From Neoarius graeffei (Eukaryota; Chordata; Actinopteri; Siluriformes; Ariidae): a stretch of 64,000 nt of DNA. The stretch spans positions 8,914,793 through 8,978,792 of the forward strand of contig NC_083570.1 of the NCBI RefSeq assembly GCF_027579695.1, read 5' to 3'. Of the stretch, positions 1 to 10,592 are shown piece by piece (positions within the stretch are counted from its first letter, which is position 1; each line of letters begins with the position of its first letter). The notes beneath the pieces were generated by a model. It worked only from the letters and a program-made list of their open reading frames with translations. It did no database searches and was not told the DNA's origin. The translations under genes were made by a program, and so were the position numbers.

Positions 1-102
1 TCAAAGTGTCGGGTGAATAAAGTGTCTGCAGAAAAGAAAGCAGGAGCATCGCTAAGAAATAACACATCACTGTGTTTCTCCAGCAGGAACAGCTCCTCTT
101 AC

Positions 103-646
103 CATGTGGAGGGATTTTGTTGAATTCCTCCTCACAGAATTCCTCGAGTCTCTTTTTCAGATCTGAGAGAGAATTCCTCACTCCATCAAATGAGAGATGT
201 TGATGGACAGTGACGCTGGATGTGTGAAAATCTGGTCTTTGGAAGAGAGGAGACTGACGTCCAGAAGCTAAAACCTACAGAAAGCAAATGAAATGTAAAA
301 CCCACTTGTGATGTCAGACAGGGACATTTATTGTTCCCTTAATGAGAGGTGTTTTAGAGAGTGTGTGAGGAACAGCTGGCTCTGTAGATCAGACAGTGAG
401 TGTTACCTGGAGGAAATGGATGTGATCATGTGTGTGTGAAAGCTGCTCCAGCTCAGTGACTCTCCTCTGAAGATCAGCAATCTCCTGCTCCAGTTGCTCC
501 AGGAGTCGTTCAGCTCGACTCAGTTCAGCCTTCTCCTGATCTCTGATCAGCTCCGTCACCTCCCAGCGCTTTTTCTCCATGGAGCTGATCAGCTCAGTAA
601 AGATCCTCTCACTGTCCTCCACTGCTGTCTGTGCACTGAGCTGTTA

Positions 647-694
<48 letters not shown>

Positions 695-1004
695 GATTTA
701 AAGCTCATCTATCATTCCCTCTCTTACTGGGACTGTAAATGACTCGTTGTCCATGTTGTGTGTGTTTCTAGGAGCAGCTCTGTCTCTGCTCACTGCTCAC
801 CTTTATAGTGTTCACAGCCTGTTTCAGCTCCTGCACCTTCTTCTGCTTCTCCTGGATTCTCTGCTGGGATTTCATCTGCTCCTCCTTTAACTCACTCTGA
901 GGACAAATAAAATACATTCAGCTTTTTATACAGTACGAGCAAACTGGTTCCATATTAATGTCAGTTCAAAGTACATTCATGTTTCGCTCTGAAGGTTATG
1001 TACT

Positions 1005-1050
<46 letters not shown>

Positions 1051-3490
1051 AATGTTCACTAACTGATCTGGGCTGGGTTTCCCGAAAGCCTCTTCAGGCC
1101 AAGAGAGTTTTAAATGACCTCTTAAGATCCATCATCAAGCTAACGTGGTTTTCCCGAACAACATCGTAGCACAAGTCGTCCTTTAGTTTGCTCGGAATTT
1201 ACGAGAGACCCGGAGCACTCGTTCAAAACAAAGAGCGACTCGCTCGCTGCCGAATCCACAGAATGCGCATGCGGCTCTGAGGGACTCTCACAGTCAGCGG
1301 GGGAAACTGGGGTTGAATCTGCTGGTGGTGTTCAATTAGTTTTCTTCTACATTGCAAATACATCGAGTTAATTATCAGAGGTGGACAGTAACGAAGTACA
1401 TTTACTTGAGTTCTGTACTTAAGTACACTTTGAGTATCTGTACTTTACTTGAGTATTTTTTTGGAAACTTATGACTTTAGGGCGGCACGGTGGTGTAGTG
1501 GTTAGCGCTGTCGCCTCACAGCAAGAAGGTCCGGGTTCGAGCCCCGGGGCCGGCGAGGGCCTTTCTGTACGGAGTTTGCATGTTCTCCCCGTGTCCGCGT
1601 GGGTTTCCTCCGGGTGCTCCGGTTTCCCCCACAGTCCAAAGACATGCAAGTTAGGTTAACTGGTGATTCTAAATTGAGCGTAGGTGTGAATGTGAGTGTG
1701 AATGGTTGTCTGTGTCTATGTGTCAGCCCTGTGATGACCTGGCGACTTGTCCAGGGTGTACCCCACCTTTCGCCCGTAGTCAGCTGGGATAGGCTCCAGC
1801 TCGCCTGCGACCCTGTAGAACAGGATAAAGCGGCTACAGATAATGAGATGAGATGAGACTTATGACTTTAACTTCACTCCATTTGAAAGACAAATATCGT
1901 ACTTTTTACTCCACTACATTTCTATCAAGGTCCTCGTTACTCATTACTATGAAGCAGCTTTGAAAGTGGATGTTTTTCTTTTCTAAAACGTGATTGTTTT
2001 TTCCGCAGGTGACACTGAGACAGTCTATCAGTAATCACTAGGGTCACGTCACGTCCATAGACTGGATAAAATCAAGATCAATGATTTCTCCGCAGCATTA
2101 TTTAACACGATCAGTTGATGGCAGAATGGAAGGAGGCGGTTCTTCTGGGGAATGCACACACCCACGGTTCTATAGCTAGAACCCATGATTCAGTTTTCTG
2201 AAAGGAATAGAGAGTCATTTTGCTTTAAATGTTTGCTTTGTTTGCCTAAAACGGAGCACATCACAACCTACAAAAACTCGCCATCCCACCTGTGGAAGCA
2301 TATTGAGGGATATAAATGTTTTATTAGCTTGCAGTGAAGTTGTCTGTGCATTTAGAGTTAGCGATAGTGTTGAAATGGCTACGCAGTCTGATTAGTCAAA
2401 TGAGTTTCTGTGGATTTGCCTGCCAAGTTGCCATAGTCTTGTCCATGACTAATGTTTACACATAGCTAGTTAACTTGGACACTGTTAGTTATGTCCAATA
2501 CGATTGCCTTTAGCAGCTACTAATGCCTATATCGGGACGTGAACTGCAAAGACGCTCTTTGTCCTGTTGCTCTTTAGACTCTTCTTACGAGTGAGTTTGG
2601 GAAAACCACGTACAGAGACAATGTTCGTTCCTTAAGAGAGTCTCTCAACTCTCTCTTTAGGTCTGAAGGGCAACGTTATCAGGAAACCCACCCCGAACCA
2701 GATTACGACCATCACTGAAGATAAATTTAACACTCTGTTCACCAGAACACAGACAATTTTAATCAGCTTTTACAGAATCCTTCTGATTGAGACACACATT
2801 GAAATTAAAGTTAAAATCAATCACTGACTAAAGCACCTGTTTCTAGATGGGAAACTATAATTAAGATGATTTAATTCTGGAAAGATTTCTAGTTCTCACC
2901 TGTTTCTCAGCTCTTTCTGCTGCGGCTGTGATGGTGTCGTGACCTTTGTGATGATCCATCGTACACAAATAACAAATGCTGGTTTGATCAGTACGACAGT
3001 AGATCTCAATCAGCTTGTCATGTTCAGAGCAGATCTTCTCTTGGAGTTTTGCTGAGGCTTCAATTAATGTGTGTTTTTTCAAAGCAGGAACTTCAAGATG
3101 AGGTTTCAGATGAATTTCACAAAATGAAGTCAAACAAATCGGACAGGACTTGACGGCTTTATGTTTTCTCCCAGTGCAGAAATCACACTCCACATCTCCA
3201 GGTCCAGTGTAACAGTGAGCAGGAGAAGCAGCTTGGACTTCAGTCTTCTTCAGTTTCTCCACCACCTCAGCCAGCATGTTGTTTCTGCGTAGAACAGGCC
3301 TTGTCGTGAAAGTGTCTCTGCACTGAGGACAGCTGTAGACGCCCTTCTGATCCTCCTGATCCCAGCAGCCATTAATACACGCCTTACAGAAACTTTGACC
3401 ACAGGGGATAGTCACCGGATCCTTCAGGAGATCCAGACACACTGGACACATGAACTGGTCCTGAGCTACTGAAATATTGGCCTCGGCCAT
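103..3490 (-). CDS. finTRIM gene A, 5' four exons (3' end outside window)
   Basis: A fish-specific TRIM of the finTRIM group, probably a cytosolic RING E3 ubiquitin ligase linked to antiviral responses (family knowledge). Visible exons in coding order are 3490-2900 (197 codons), 896-801, 640-407 and 274-103. Exon 1 carries the RING (Cys 15, 18, 30, 35, 38, 54, 57), B-box 1 near residues 108-140 and B-box 2 near 155-190. Exons 2-4 give an acidic/basic heptad-rich coiled coil. Exon ends have GT/AG and agree in phase (0,0,0,1). The start is the MAEANISVAQ methionine, four bases after a likely acceptor AG. The PRY/SPRY exon must lie left of position 1, as in copies B and C. Odd point: the RING histidine expected at residue 32 is glutamine here (PCGQSFC), while B, C and D have PCGHSFC, so zinc binding and ligase activity may be weakened. 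The frame is otherwise open. Confidence 0.85.
653..694. repeat. (AC)n microsatellite in intron 2 of gene A
   Basis: A pure dinucleotide run just upstream of the exon 3 acceptor. Its length differs between copies: it is shorter and interrupted at about 20377-20406 in B and similar at 44363-44407 in C. Confidence 0.95.
1060..2705. mobile_element. Nested DNA transposon remains filling intron 1 of gene A
   Basis: The outer ends are weakly inverted (GGGTTTCCCGAAAGC near 1075 and its partner near 2680). Inside, from about 1376, is a common teleost repeat beginning CAGAGGTGGACAG, which looks like a hAT-type end. Around 2210-2310, plus strand, one frame reads a BED-type zinc finger (CFKCLLCLPKTEH, then H five residues after the SHLWK motif), typical of the N-terminus of hAT transposases. 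The element is broken and carries no catalytic domain. The same insert sits in intron 1 of B (20797-22050) and C (44812-46065), so it predates the duplications. Confidence 0.6.
1480..1857 (+). repeat. Mermaid/Merlin-like tRNA-derived SINE
   Basis: A full-length SINE with an A box (TGGTGTAGTGGTTA), a B box (GGGTTCGAGCCC) and a 3' tail of ATGAG repeats. A 13 bp target duplication, acttatgacttta, flanks it at 1467-1479 and 1858-1870. The matching sites in B (about 21205) and C (about 45215) are empty, so it inserted after this copy separated. Confidence 0.93.
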
Positions 3491-3504
3491 TTTCCTGAAA
3501 TCGC

Positions 3505-3535
<31 letters not shown>

Positions 3536-3537
3536 TC

Positions 3538-3552
3538 AGTTTTGTTTTCTCT
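3538..3552 (-). promoter_or_regulatory. ISRE-like motif upstream of gene A
   Basis: AGTTTTGTTTTCTCT on the plus strand matches the interferon-stimulated response element (AGTTTCNNTTTC) with one mismatch, about 50 bases upstream of the start codon. The same motif is kept in B and C. finTRIM genes are known to be induced by virus and interferon in fish, but whether this site acts is an inference, since it may lie in a 5' intron. Confidence 0.3.
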
Positions 3553-3883
3553 GAAATGACAAGTTACTTCCTGGTTCTGTGTGTGAAAGAGAGAGAGAGA
3601 GGAGGAGCACAAACACAGAGAGGTCATGAACACTCCTCTATTAACCATTTCATCTCCCTTCAGTGCAGAAATATAACTCATGTAGCCGCACTGATTAGGA
3701 TTAATTTCATGAAATACTCACAGAATGGATCTTAATTTTCTGGACTTTTCCACCTACTGACACCTCAAGCACAACTTTCAGCCTTGTTGATAAATTTGTT
3801 GATTTGACAATTTATTGATTTCGCATTGTTTATGCAGATTTTGAAATTCACAAGGATTCAGTTCATAGGGGATTTGATCAGCA

Positions 3884-4475
3884 CGAGTTGAATGATTTGG
3901 CACGTGGTTTGGGCCAATCAAAAAAAGCTTCAGAAATCCTAGCATCAAGACTGAATGAGAAAAACTTACTTGAACAAGGAGTGAAGGTATCATACTTTTG
4001 AACCAAAGAAAGTACATTTCTGCAGTACTTTCGAAGTGATAGCGGCTTTGTGTTTTGCCATAACATTCCTGGTTTACTGAAGGAATTAGGGCTTTCAATC
4101 TACAATCCGAATGAATGGCGAATGTTTATTGATAGCTCAAAGCAGAGTTTGAAGTGTGTCCTTCTACACAATGGCAATTTATTCGGTGCAGTCCCTATTG
4201 GGCATTCTGTCTGTCTTTGTGAAGAACATGGAGATGTAAAGAGAGTCATTGAGTTATTGCAATATGACAAACACAATTGGATAATCTGTGTTGACCTTAA
4301 AATGGTGTGCTTCCTTCTTGGTCAGCAACATGGGTACACAAAGTATCCCTGCTTTCTCTGTATGTGGGATAGCAGAGCTCGAGAGAAGCATTGGGTTGAG
4401 ACGAATTGGCCTCCAAGATCTGATCTTAAACCTGGAGATCCCAACATTCTACACTTGTTGACAGGAAGAAAATAA
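3884..4475 (+). pseudogene. Fragment of a repeat-associated protein of unknown function
   Basis: A frame from about 3884 to 4475, crossed by one stop near 3998, encodes blocks such as ELNDLARGLGQSKKASEIL, NEWRMFIDSSKQSLK, VLLHNGNLFGAVPIGHS and TKYPCFLCMWDSRAREKHW. From memory, this signature (EWRLFIDSSK, LLHNGN, GYTKYPCFLCLWDSRA) occurs in long uncharacterised proteins scattered through fish, cnidarian and arthropod genomes, which suggests a mobile origin. No enzymatic domain is recognised. The CxxC...WDSRA segment resembles a structural zinc-binding loop. The piece has no clear intron structure and replaces the finTRIM upstream sequence seen in B and C. Confidence 0.55.
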
Positions 4476-4734
4476 TATTCCCACCTCGCTTCTACCAGAA
4501 CTGGACCGTACCACTTCGCAAAAGGGGGAGGGTTAAATGACAATATGTTGAAGAACTCAAGAAATAGACAACCTTGTTCAATTAGCTCATTTTACCAGAT
4601 GGAATATTGCATTGTTGTTATTTCAAAAGTCTTATTAAAATCATCAAAAGCATATTATCAGCCCCTTTAGGGCCCCATGGCAGTGCTGGGCCCCGAGAAT
4701 TGTTCTAACCTTTCCCCCCCTGGCGGCGCCCATG

Positions 4735-4870
4735 AGCAGCACACCTGATTTGGCTTATTCAGTCAACTGACACACCCACCCTTTAATCAAGGGTGGGTGT
4801 GGCTGCAAGTATTTGACTGTGTGAAGACAGTTCAGTTGATTGAATGAGCCAAGTCAGGTGTGCTGCTGCA
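4735..4870. repeat. Foldback repeat
   Basis: Two inverted arms (agcagcacacctgatttgg at the left, its complement ending at about 4870) enclose a second inner hairpin cacccacccttt/aagggtgggtg. This is a short palindromic teleost repeat without coding capacity, probably a MITE. Confidence 0.6.
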
Positions 4871-5051
4871 TGGCTGGAATGAAAACCTACAGCCACACGG
4901 CCCTTTATGGATCAGTTTGGACACCTCTGATGTAGTGCATGCTAGACAAAGAGCATCCTGATTGGGTTACCCAGCAAAATAAGCCAATCAGCTTTCAGTG
5001 TGGGCGGGCTTTTATCTCTTTTCTCGAGGACCGAAGTTTTCAGTTCACGTC

Positions 5052-5236
5052 ATGGCAGAGAGAGAGAGCGCATGCCCCAAAAAACGAAAGTACAAAACCC
5101 ACTTCACCTCAGATTACACAAAAGAATATCCTTGTCAAATAGGGGTCAACAATAATGACAGTTTCACGCGATGTATACTGTTTGCAACAGTGGTTTCAGC
5201 ATTGCCCATGGTGGCTTAAATGATTTGTAAAAGACA
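5052..5236 (+). pseudogene. hAT-type transposase N-terminal fragment
   Basis: From ATG 5052 the frame reads MAERESACPKKRKYK then FTSDYTKEYPC. After a frameshift near 5170 it continues VCNSGFSIAHGGLNDL. This matches the N-terminal zinc-finger region of fish hAT-like proteins (K-R-K-Y, then CNxxFSIAHGG). A SINE interrupts the segment directly downstream. Only the amino-terminal part is present and no dimerisation domain is seen. Confidence 0.5.
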
Positions 5237-5249
5237 TGTTGAGGTGAGG

Positions 5250-5627
5250 GCGGCACGGTGGTGTAGTGGTTAGCGCTGTCGCCTCACAGCAAGAAGGTCC
5301 GGGTTCGAGCCCCGTGGCCGGCGAGGGCCTTTCTGTGTGGAGTTTGCATGTTCTCCCCGTGTCCGCATGGGTTTCCTCCGGGTGCTCCGGTTTCCCCCAC
5401 AGTCCAAAGACATGCAGGTTAGGTTAACTGGTGACTCTAAATTGAGCGTAGGTGTGAATGTGAGTGTGAATGGTTGTCTGTGTCTATGTGTCAGCCCTGT
5501 GATGACCTGGCGACTTGTCCAGGGTGTACCCCGCCTTTCGCCCCTAGTCAGCTGGGATAGGCTCCAGCTTGCCTGCGACCCTGTAGAACAGGATAAAGCG
5601 GCTAGAGATAATGAGATGAGATGAGAT
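5250..5627 (+). repeat. Mermaid/Merlin-like SINE
   Basis: A full-length copy with the same boxes and tail as the one at 1480-1857. The target duplication ttgaggtgagg lies at 5239-5249 and 5629-5639. Confidence 0.92.
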
Positions 5628-5639
5628 ATTGAGGTGAGG

Positions 5640-6470
5640 AGTGTCATTTCATGTGCATTATATTTAGGTCTACAACAGGCGGTCATGAAAAGACCAAACT
5701 TATTGAAGATTTCCGTAAAGTAACAATGTATGAATATACATCATATATATATATATCAAATACATGGCATATATGTGTGTATCTTTTATAAATGGGGTTA
5801 GCTTATCTAATGTAGCATGTTGGGGAGAATCATAGTATCATATCTATATTTCTGATACAATTTTAGGTATGATACCATGTATAAGTCTCCTACTCATTGC
5901 TCATTTCATCGGGGGGATTGTTGGCATGTGCCACAAGGGAGCGTCTGCCCATATTTTTTAGGCTGAGATGAACTTATAGTTTTTGATTAAAAAAAAAAAT
6001 TCCAATATGTAATGTCAATTGTACATGCCTGTTCTGTAATTCAAAATCGCCATCTTGATCTTCAAATTGACTGTATGGTATATGTATTACATTACACAAC
6101 ATCCTGTCCAGATAAAACCTAGTTATTACACACAACAGTTGAAAGGGAAGCGATGAGTGATGTTGAATGTTGCCTGCTTAATATGCAAGACCTCCTGCTA
6201 CCATGATAACATCAAAAGAAAGCTTAAGAGAATTCTATGATAGAACTTTTTTCTGGTTTGCACTTCATTGTAAAGGATTCGAGTATTCAAAGACATGAAT
6301 AGCAAAAATGCAGAAATATAATACTGTAGAGCTCGTTTATATTAAAAGGTGCATTGATTTTTTTTTTTAAATCATCAAATGTGAATTGATTAAAAACAAG
6401 TTTCTTGTACCATATTAATCATTTTCACCTGGTAGTCCACCAAGAAGGGGAATTTATTTCCAAATGAATT
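5640..6470. other. AT-rich spacer, no gene seen
   Basis: Contains a short (AT)n run near 5745 and poly-A and poly-T stretches. No open frame with family resemblance and no clear repeat ends were found. Confidence 0.6.
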
Positions 6471-6659
6471 GCAACTTTTTGCTGATAAAATTAATGGTTT
6501 TGGGGTAAAAAAAAAAAATAGCCAAAAATCATTAGCTCCCATGCCCTGGGCCCCCACCGGGGCTCTGCCCCCTGAGCACCGCTGGGTGCCTACGGCCCCC
6601 AAACCCCCATCTTTTTTCAGACTTTTAAAATATTTTTCATTCTCATCCCTGGAATCAGA

Positions 6660-8119
6660 TGAAAAAGTTTTGGACAACTCAATGGGGAGGCAATTTTTTT
6701 TTTTTTCACATGGTAGAACAAGATCAGTAGGCATTGCAATTTTACTCAATATCTCACTGGGGAAAATAATTGCCACCAAAAGTAGTAACAATGGCCATTG
6801 GGTAATATGCGTACTCCAATTAGACAATTCTACACTAATTTTAGGAAATGTTTATGGACACTGTAACATAGCACAAAACAGAAACCTTCTTACAGAGATT
6901 AGAGAAGTTATTTTGTAGTTTAAAACTAAATATGTAACTGGAAATATATTGGGAGGGGACTGGAATATGGTTAAGGATGAAGGGCTAGACAGACTTCCTA
7001 GTAGATTTACAAACCCTCACCCCAATACTATGCTGGTTGACTATTGTGATTCATTAAAACTTGTAGATGTACGGCGAGAGAAAAATCCAGATGTAAAACA
7101 ATACTCTTGGTTCAAACCAGATGGCTCATCCAAATCAAGACTTGATTATTGGTTAATTACTGATGCTCTATTCAATCACATTTCACTCTGAGAAATAATG
7201 CCCGCACCTCTAACTGACCATTGCTGTGTTGAGTTACTGGTCACACCCCTATCACAGTCCCACAGGAGAAAAGGGTACTGGAAATTTAATTCTAGTTTAT
7301 TAAAATAGGATAACTTTTCTAAAGGTATCGCAAACCTTATACAAGAAACCTTACATGATGAAGCCTTATTATCATACTCTCAGAAATGGGAATTCCTAAA
7401 ATATAAAATCCGTCAATTCTCCATGTCCTTTAGTAAACAGGTTAGAAGCCAAAATAATATAGAAGAGGAAAGTATTATAAAAGATATACTCTCAATTACT
7501 ACTCGCTCACTATTGTCAGAGAGTGATCATATAAGGCTTTTACAATTGCAAACTAAACTAGACAAAATGTATGAACCGAAAGCTCGAGGGGCATACATCA
7601 GATCACGAACAAATGGAAGAAGGGGAAAAATACAGCCAACTTCTGCAGGTTAGAAAAAACACGACAAGAACGAAACACAATAAAATCTCTGATTAATGGC
7701 TCTGAATGCTCCGATTTGTCTGTTATTGCAAAAGAAATTAGTGTTTTTTATCAAAATCTGTATACCTCTTCCTACTCTTCTGAAAAGTGGATATCTTCCT
7801 GAACAAAATTTGAAGAATCTATTCCAAAAATTGACAAACTTAAAGATAAATGTGAAAAAGATATAGAACTGATTGAACTTGACAAAGCTGTAATGTGTTT
7901 AAAACTAGATAAATCCCCTGGCCCCGATGGGCTAACTGCTAACTTTTACAGACACTTTTGGGAGCTACTTAGGGAACTCCTCTTTCAGGTGTTTAATGAA
8001 GCAATAACTAATCTAATTTTACCCACAAGCATGAAACAAGGCATTATAACATTAATACCAAAACCTGGTAAAGATAAAAGAACACTGGAAAATTATCGCC
8101 CAATCTCGCTAATAAATCG
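6660..8119 (+). mobile_element. L1-like LINE fragment (endonuclease to start of RT)
   Basis: Several frames together show an apurinic endonuclease (GGDWNMVKDEGLDR, KSRLDYWLITDA near 6950-7180) and the reverse transcriptase N-terminus (LDKSPGPDGLTANFY, then IITLIPKPGKD and NYRPISLIN near 7905-8117). Order and motifs fit the L1/Tx1 group. Frameshifts and stops lie near 6918, 7190, 7650 and 7800. The 3' half, including the RT catalytic YADD, is absent. The sequence stops at 8119 in a GT run that is directly continuous with finTRIM intron 2 sequence of gene E, so this is a rearrangement junction. Confidence 0.75.
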
Positions 8120-8342
8120 TGTGTGTGTGTGTGTGTCCTAACAGCTCAGTGCACAGACAGCAGTGGCGGACAGTGAGAGGATCTTTACTGAGCTGATCAG
8201 CTCCATGGAGAAAAAGCGCTGGGAGGTGACGGAGCTGATCAGAGATCAGGAGAAGGCTGAACTGAGTCGAGCTGAACGACTCCTGGAGCAACTGGAGCAG
8301 GAGATTGCTGATCTTCAGAGGAGAGTCACTGAGCTGGAGCAG

Positions 8343-8345
<3 letters not shown>

Positions 8346-8407
<62 letters not shown>
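8346..8407 (+). repeat. (CA)n expanded inside a finTRIM coding exon
   Basis: In A, B and C the same site is only a few CA units encoding SHTHDHIHF. In E it is about 31 units and reads as a run of Thr-His. The number of bases added is not a multiple of three. Confidence 0.9.
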
Positions 8408-8409
<2 letters not shown>

Positions 8410-8930
8410 TCACATCCATTTCCTCCAGGTAACAATCACTGTCTGATATCACTTGCACTGTGGTCTGAGACCATTCATCTATCTCGTACACCACTCCGAT
8501 TCCAGTCTCTCGGTGTCTCTTCTGGACGTGGCGACTCATCCATCATTACTGTCCATCAACATGTTTCATTTAATGGAGTGAGGAATTATCTCTTGGAGAT
8601 GAAAAAGCAATTCAACAAAATCCCTTCATATGGTGAGAGGAAGTAAAATGTTATAAAACCACGCATATACATAAAAAAAGATTTATTGTACTTATCTGAA
8701 CTTAACATTGCCGCAGCTACCATCTGAAAGATATTGCACTTATACAGTTCATCAGTCATATTAAGATCATTTATTTTGCCAATATCCATAAATTCAAACA
8801 TCGTGTCTCCTAAAATCACACTCTGATCATTGTATATTATTCCGCCTCCATTTTCTCTCCATCACAGCAATTTGGATGAATTTACCTTCAGAGCTGAAGA
8901 CTCGAGAAGATTTTCTACAATGTATGTATA

Positions 8931-8968
<38 letters not shown>

Positions 8969-9183
8969 ACACACACACACACACACACAGTGCTGCCAGA
9001 TCATTAAGAACACATGATGTTCTTGGAGACGTTTCCTTCCACAATAAAGAGAAGTGAAGAATGGAGGTGTCATGTTGAGTGTCGCTGACAGCACAGCACT
9101 GGTGAAGTTCGATATGTTTGATCCATGAATGTATATGAAGGTTAATAACATTCTAGTCATTTTCTTTCCTGAAGTTTATACAA

Positions 9184-10592
9184 GAATCGAGTCAAGTCAA
9201 GTTTATTTGTATTGCACTTTTAACAACAGACATTGCCACAAAGCAGCTTTACAGAAAATTAAAGACTTTGACCATGAGCTAATCCATCCATCCATTATCT
9301 GTAGCCGCTTATCCTGTGCAGGGTCGTGGGCAAACTGGAGCCTATCCCAGCTGACTATGGGCGAAAGATTGGGTACACCCTGGACAATTCACCAGATCAT
9401 TGCAGGAAGTTAATAAGCATCCAGTGTCTAATGTCCTTTACACATTCCTCAATTCTATTAAGCTGATGTGTCTCTTCTGGCTTTGCAGAAACATACAACT
9501 GTGTGTCATCAGCATTACAGTGGAAACTAATCCCATGCTTACCGTATACCATACCCAGAGGTAACCTATATAAAGAAAAAAGCAGTGGACCTAAGACAGA
9601 ACCTTGTGGGCCACCAAACTTTACCTCAGCATGCATAGAAAAATCACCATATACATCAAGAAACTTATAGCGATCAGTTAAATAAGAGCTGAGCCAGGAG
9701 AGGGCCATTCCCTTAACTCCCACAACATTTTCTAGTCTATCCAGGAAAATGGAATGATCAATAGTGTCAAAGTCTGCTCTAAGGTCAAGCAACACAAGCA
9801 GCGAGACACAGTCCAGATCAGATGCCAACAACAGGTCATTTACTACTTTAACCAGTGCTGTCTCTGTGCTATGATGAGATCTAAATCCTGACTGATACAT
9901 TTCATGGTTGTTATTCCTTTATTCCAATGTAAATATGAGCATAACTGCTGTGCCACAGCTTTTTCTAGGATCTTGGAGATAAAGGGGAGGTTTGAGAATG
10001 GCCTTTCATTGGGCTGACAGGGGTCGAGGTCAGGTTTTTTAATCAGGGGGTTGATAACTGCAAGTTTAAAGGATTTACATATGTAGCCAATTCTAAGGGA
10101 AGAATTGATTATTTCTAGAAGAGTTTAAATTGCTTCCAGTATTATCTGTTTGAAGAGTCATGTAGGTAAGGGATCTAGTACACAAGAAGATTTTGATGTG
10201 GAAATTAATGAAATTAATTTGATTTCTGAAAGGGGAATAAAACATTCTAATTGCTGATCTGATACAGTTATATTGTTAACGACTGGGTTATTTAAGTTGT
10301 CTGGGCTTAAATGAGTAGTTTGAATTTTTTTTGTTGGATGTATTCAATTTTGTTATTGAAAGAATTCATGAAGTTGTTGCTGCTGCATATTGCAGGTGCA
10401 CGTGTGTCTGTAGTGGTCTTTTTCTTGGTTAATTTTGCTACAGTATTAAATAGGAATCTAGGATTATTTTTATCTTCGATTAGGGTGGAGAGATACATTG
10501 ATCTTGCAGCACGAAGAGCATTTCTATACTTCAGGAAGCTCTCCTTCCATGCTAATTTGAATATTATCAATTCTACAAGGAATATCATCTAA
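9184..10592 (-). mobile_element. CR1/L2/Rex1-group LINE, intron 5 of gene E
   Basis: The left end (caagtcaagtttatttgta) is the usual 3' terminus of this teleost LINE. On the minus strand, 9900-9397 encodes reverse transcriptase: YQSGFRSHHSTETALV, LLDLRADFDTIDHSI, GGPQGSVLGPLLFSLY and the catalytic YADD degraded to NADD. Further upstream (10588-10307) is the pre-RT region. The 3' UTR and C-terminus are mostly deleted compared with the copy at 35586-38870. Confidence 0.8.
9285..9412 (-). repeat. SINE fragment (Mermaid-like, reverse)
   Basis: Only the 3' half remains (tccattatctgtagccgctt ... ctggacaattc), sitting within the LINE 3' UTR. The orthologous partial copy in block 2 is 36077-36357 and retains the tRNA-like head. 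Confidence 0.75.

Larger units (their letters stand above)
1..3785. repeat. Segmental duplication block, third copy (gene A 5' half)
   Basis: This stretch aligns base for base, apart from one SINE and small indels, with 19726-23135 (gene B) and about 43706-47155 (gene C). Homology stops at about 3785, where A leaves the shared upstream sequence inside the segment that forms a short open exon in B and C. Confidence 0.85.

Noticed and set aside
1471-1856. Open frames such as VVSAVASQQEGPG and LCLCVSPVMTWRLVQGVP, repeated at every SINE
   Set aside because: They are chance frames through Mermaid-like SINEs and recur unchanged wherever the SINE lies.
4735-4870. Rho-independent-type terminator or structural RNA
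   Set aside because: The hairpin matches a dispersed fish foldback repeat, and such terminators do not apply in a vertebrate.
8305-8646. Frames made of Thr-His or Cys-Val runs
   Set aside because: They are translations of CA/GT microsatellites; only the true finTRIM exon frame was kept.
9397-9900. A host reverse-transcriptase-like gene
   Set aside because: It is a decayed LINE within a finTRIM intron, with a better preserved partner in block 2.
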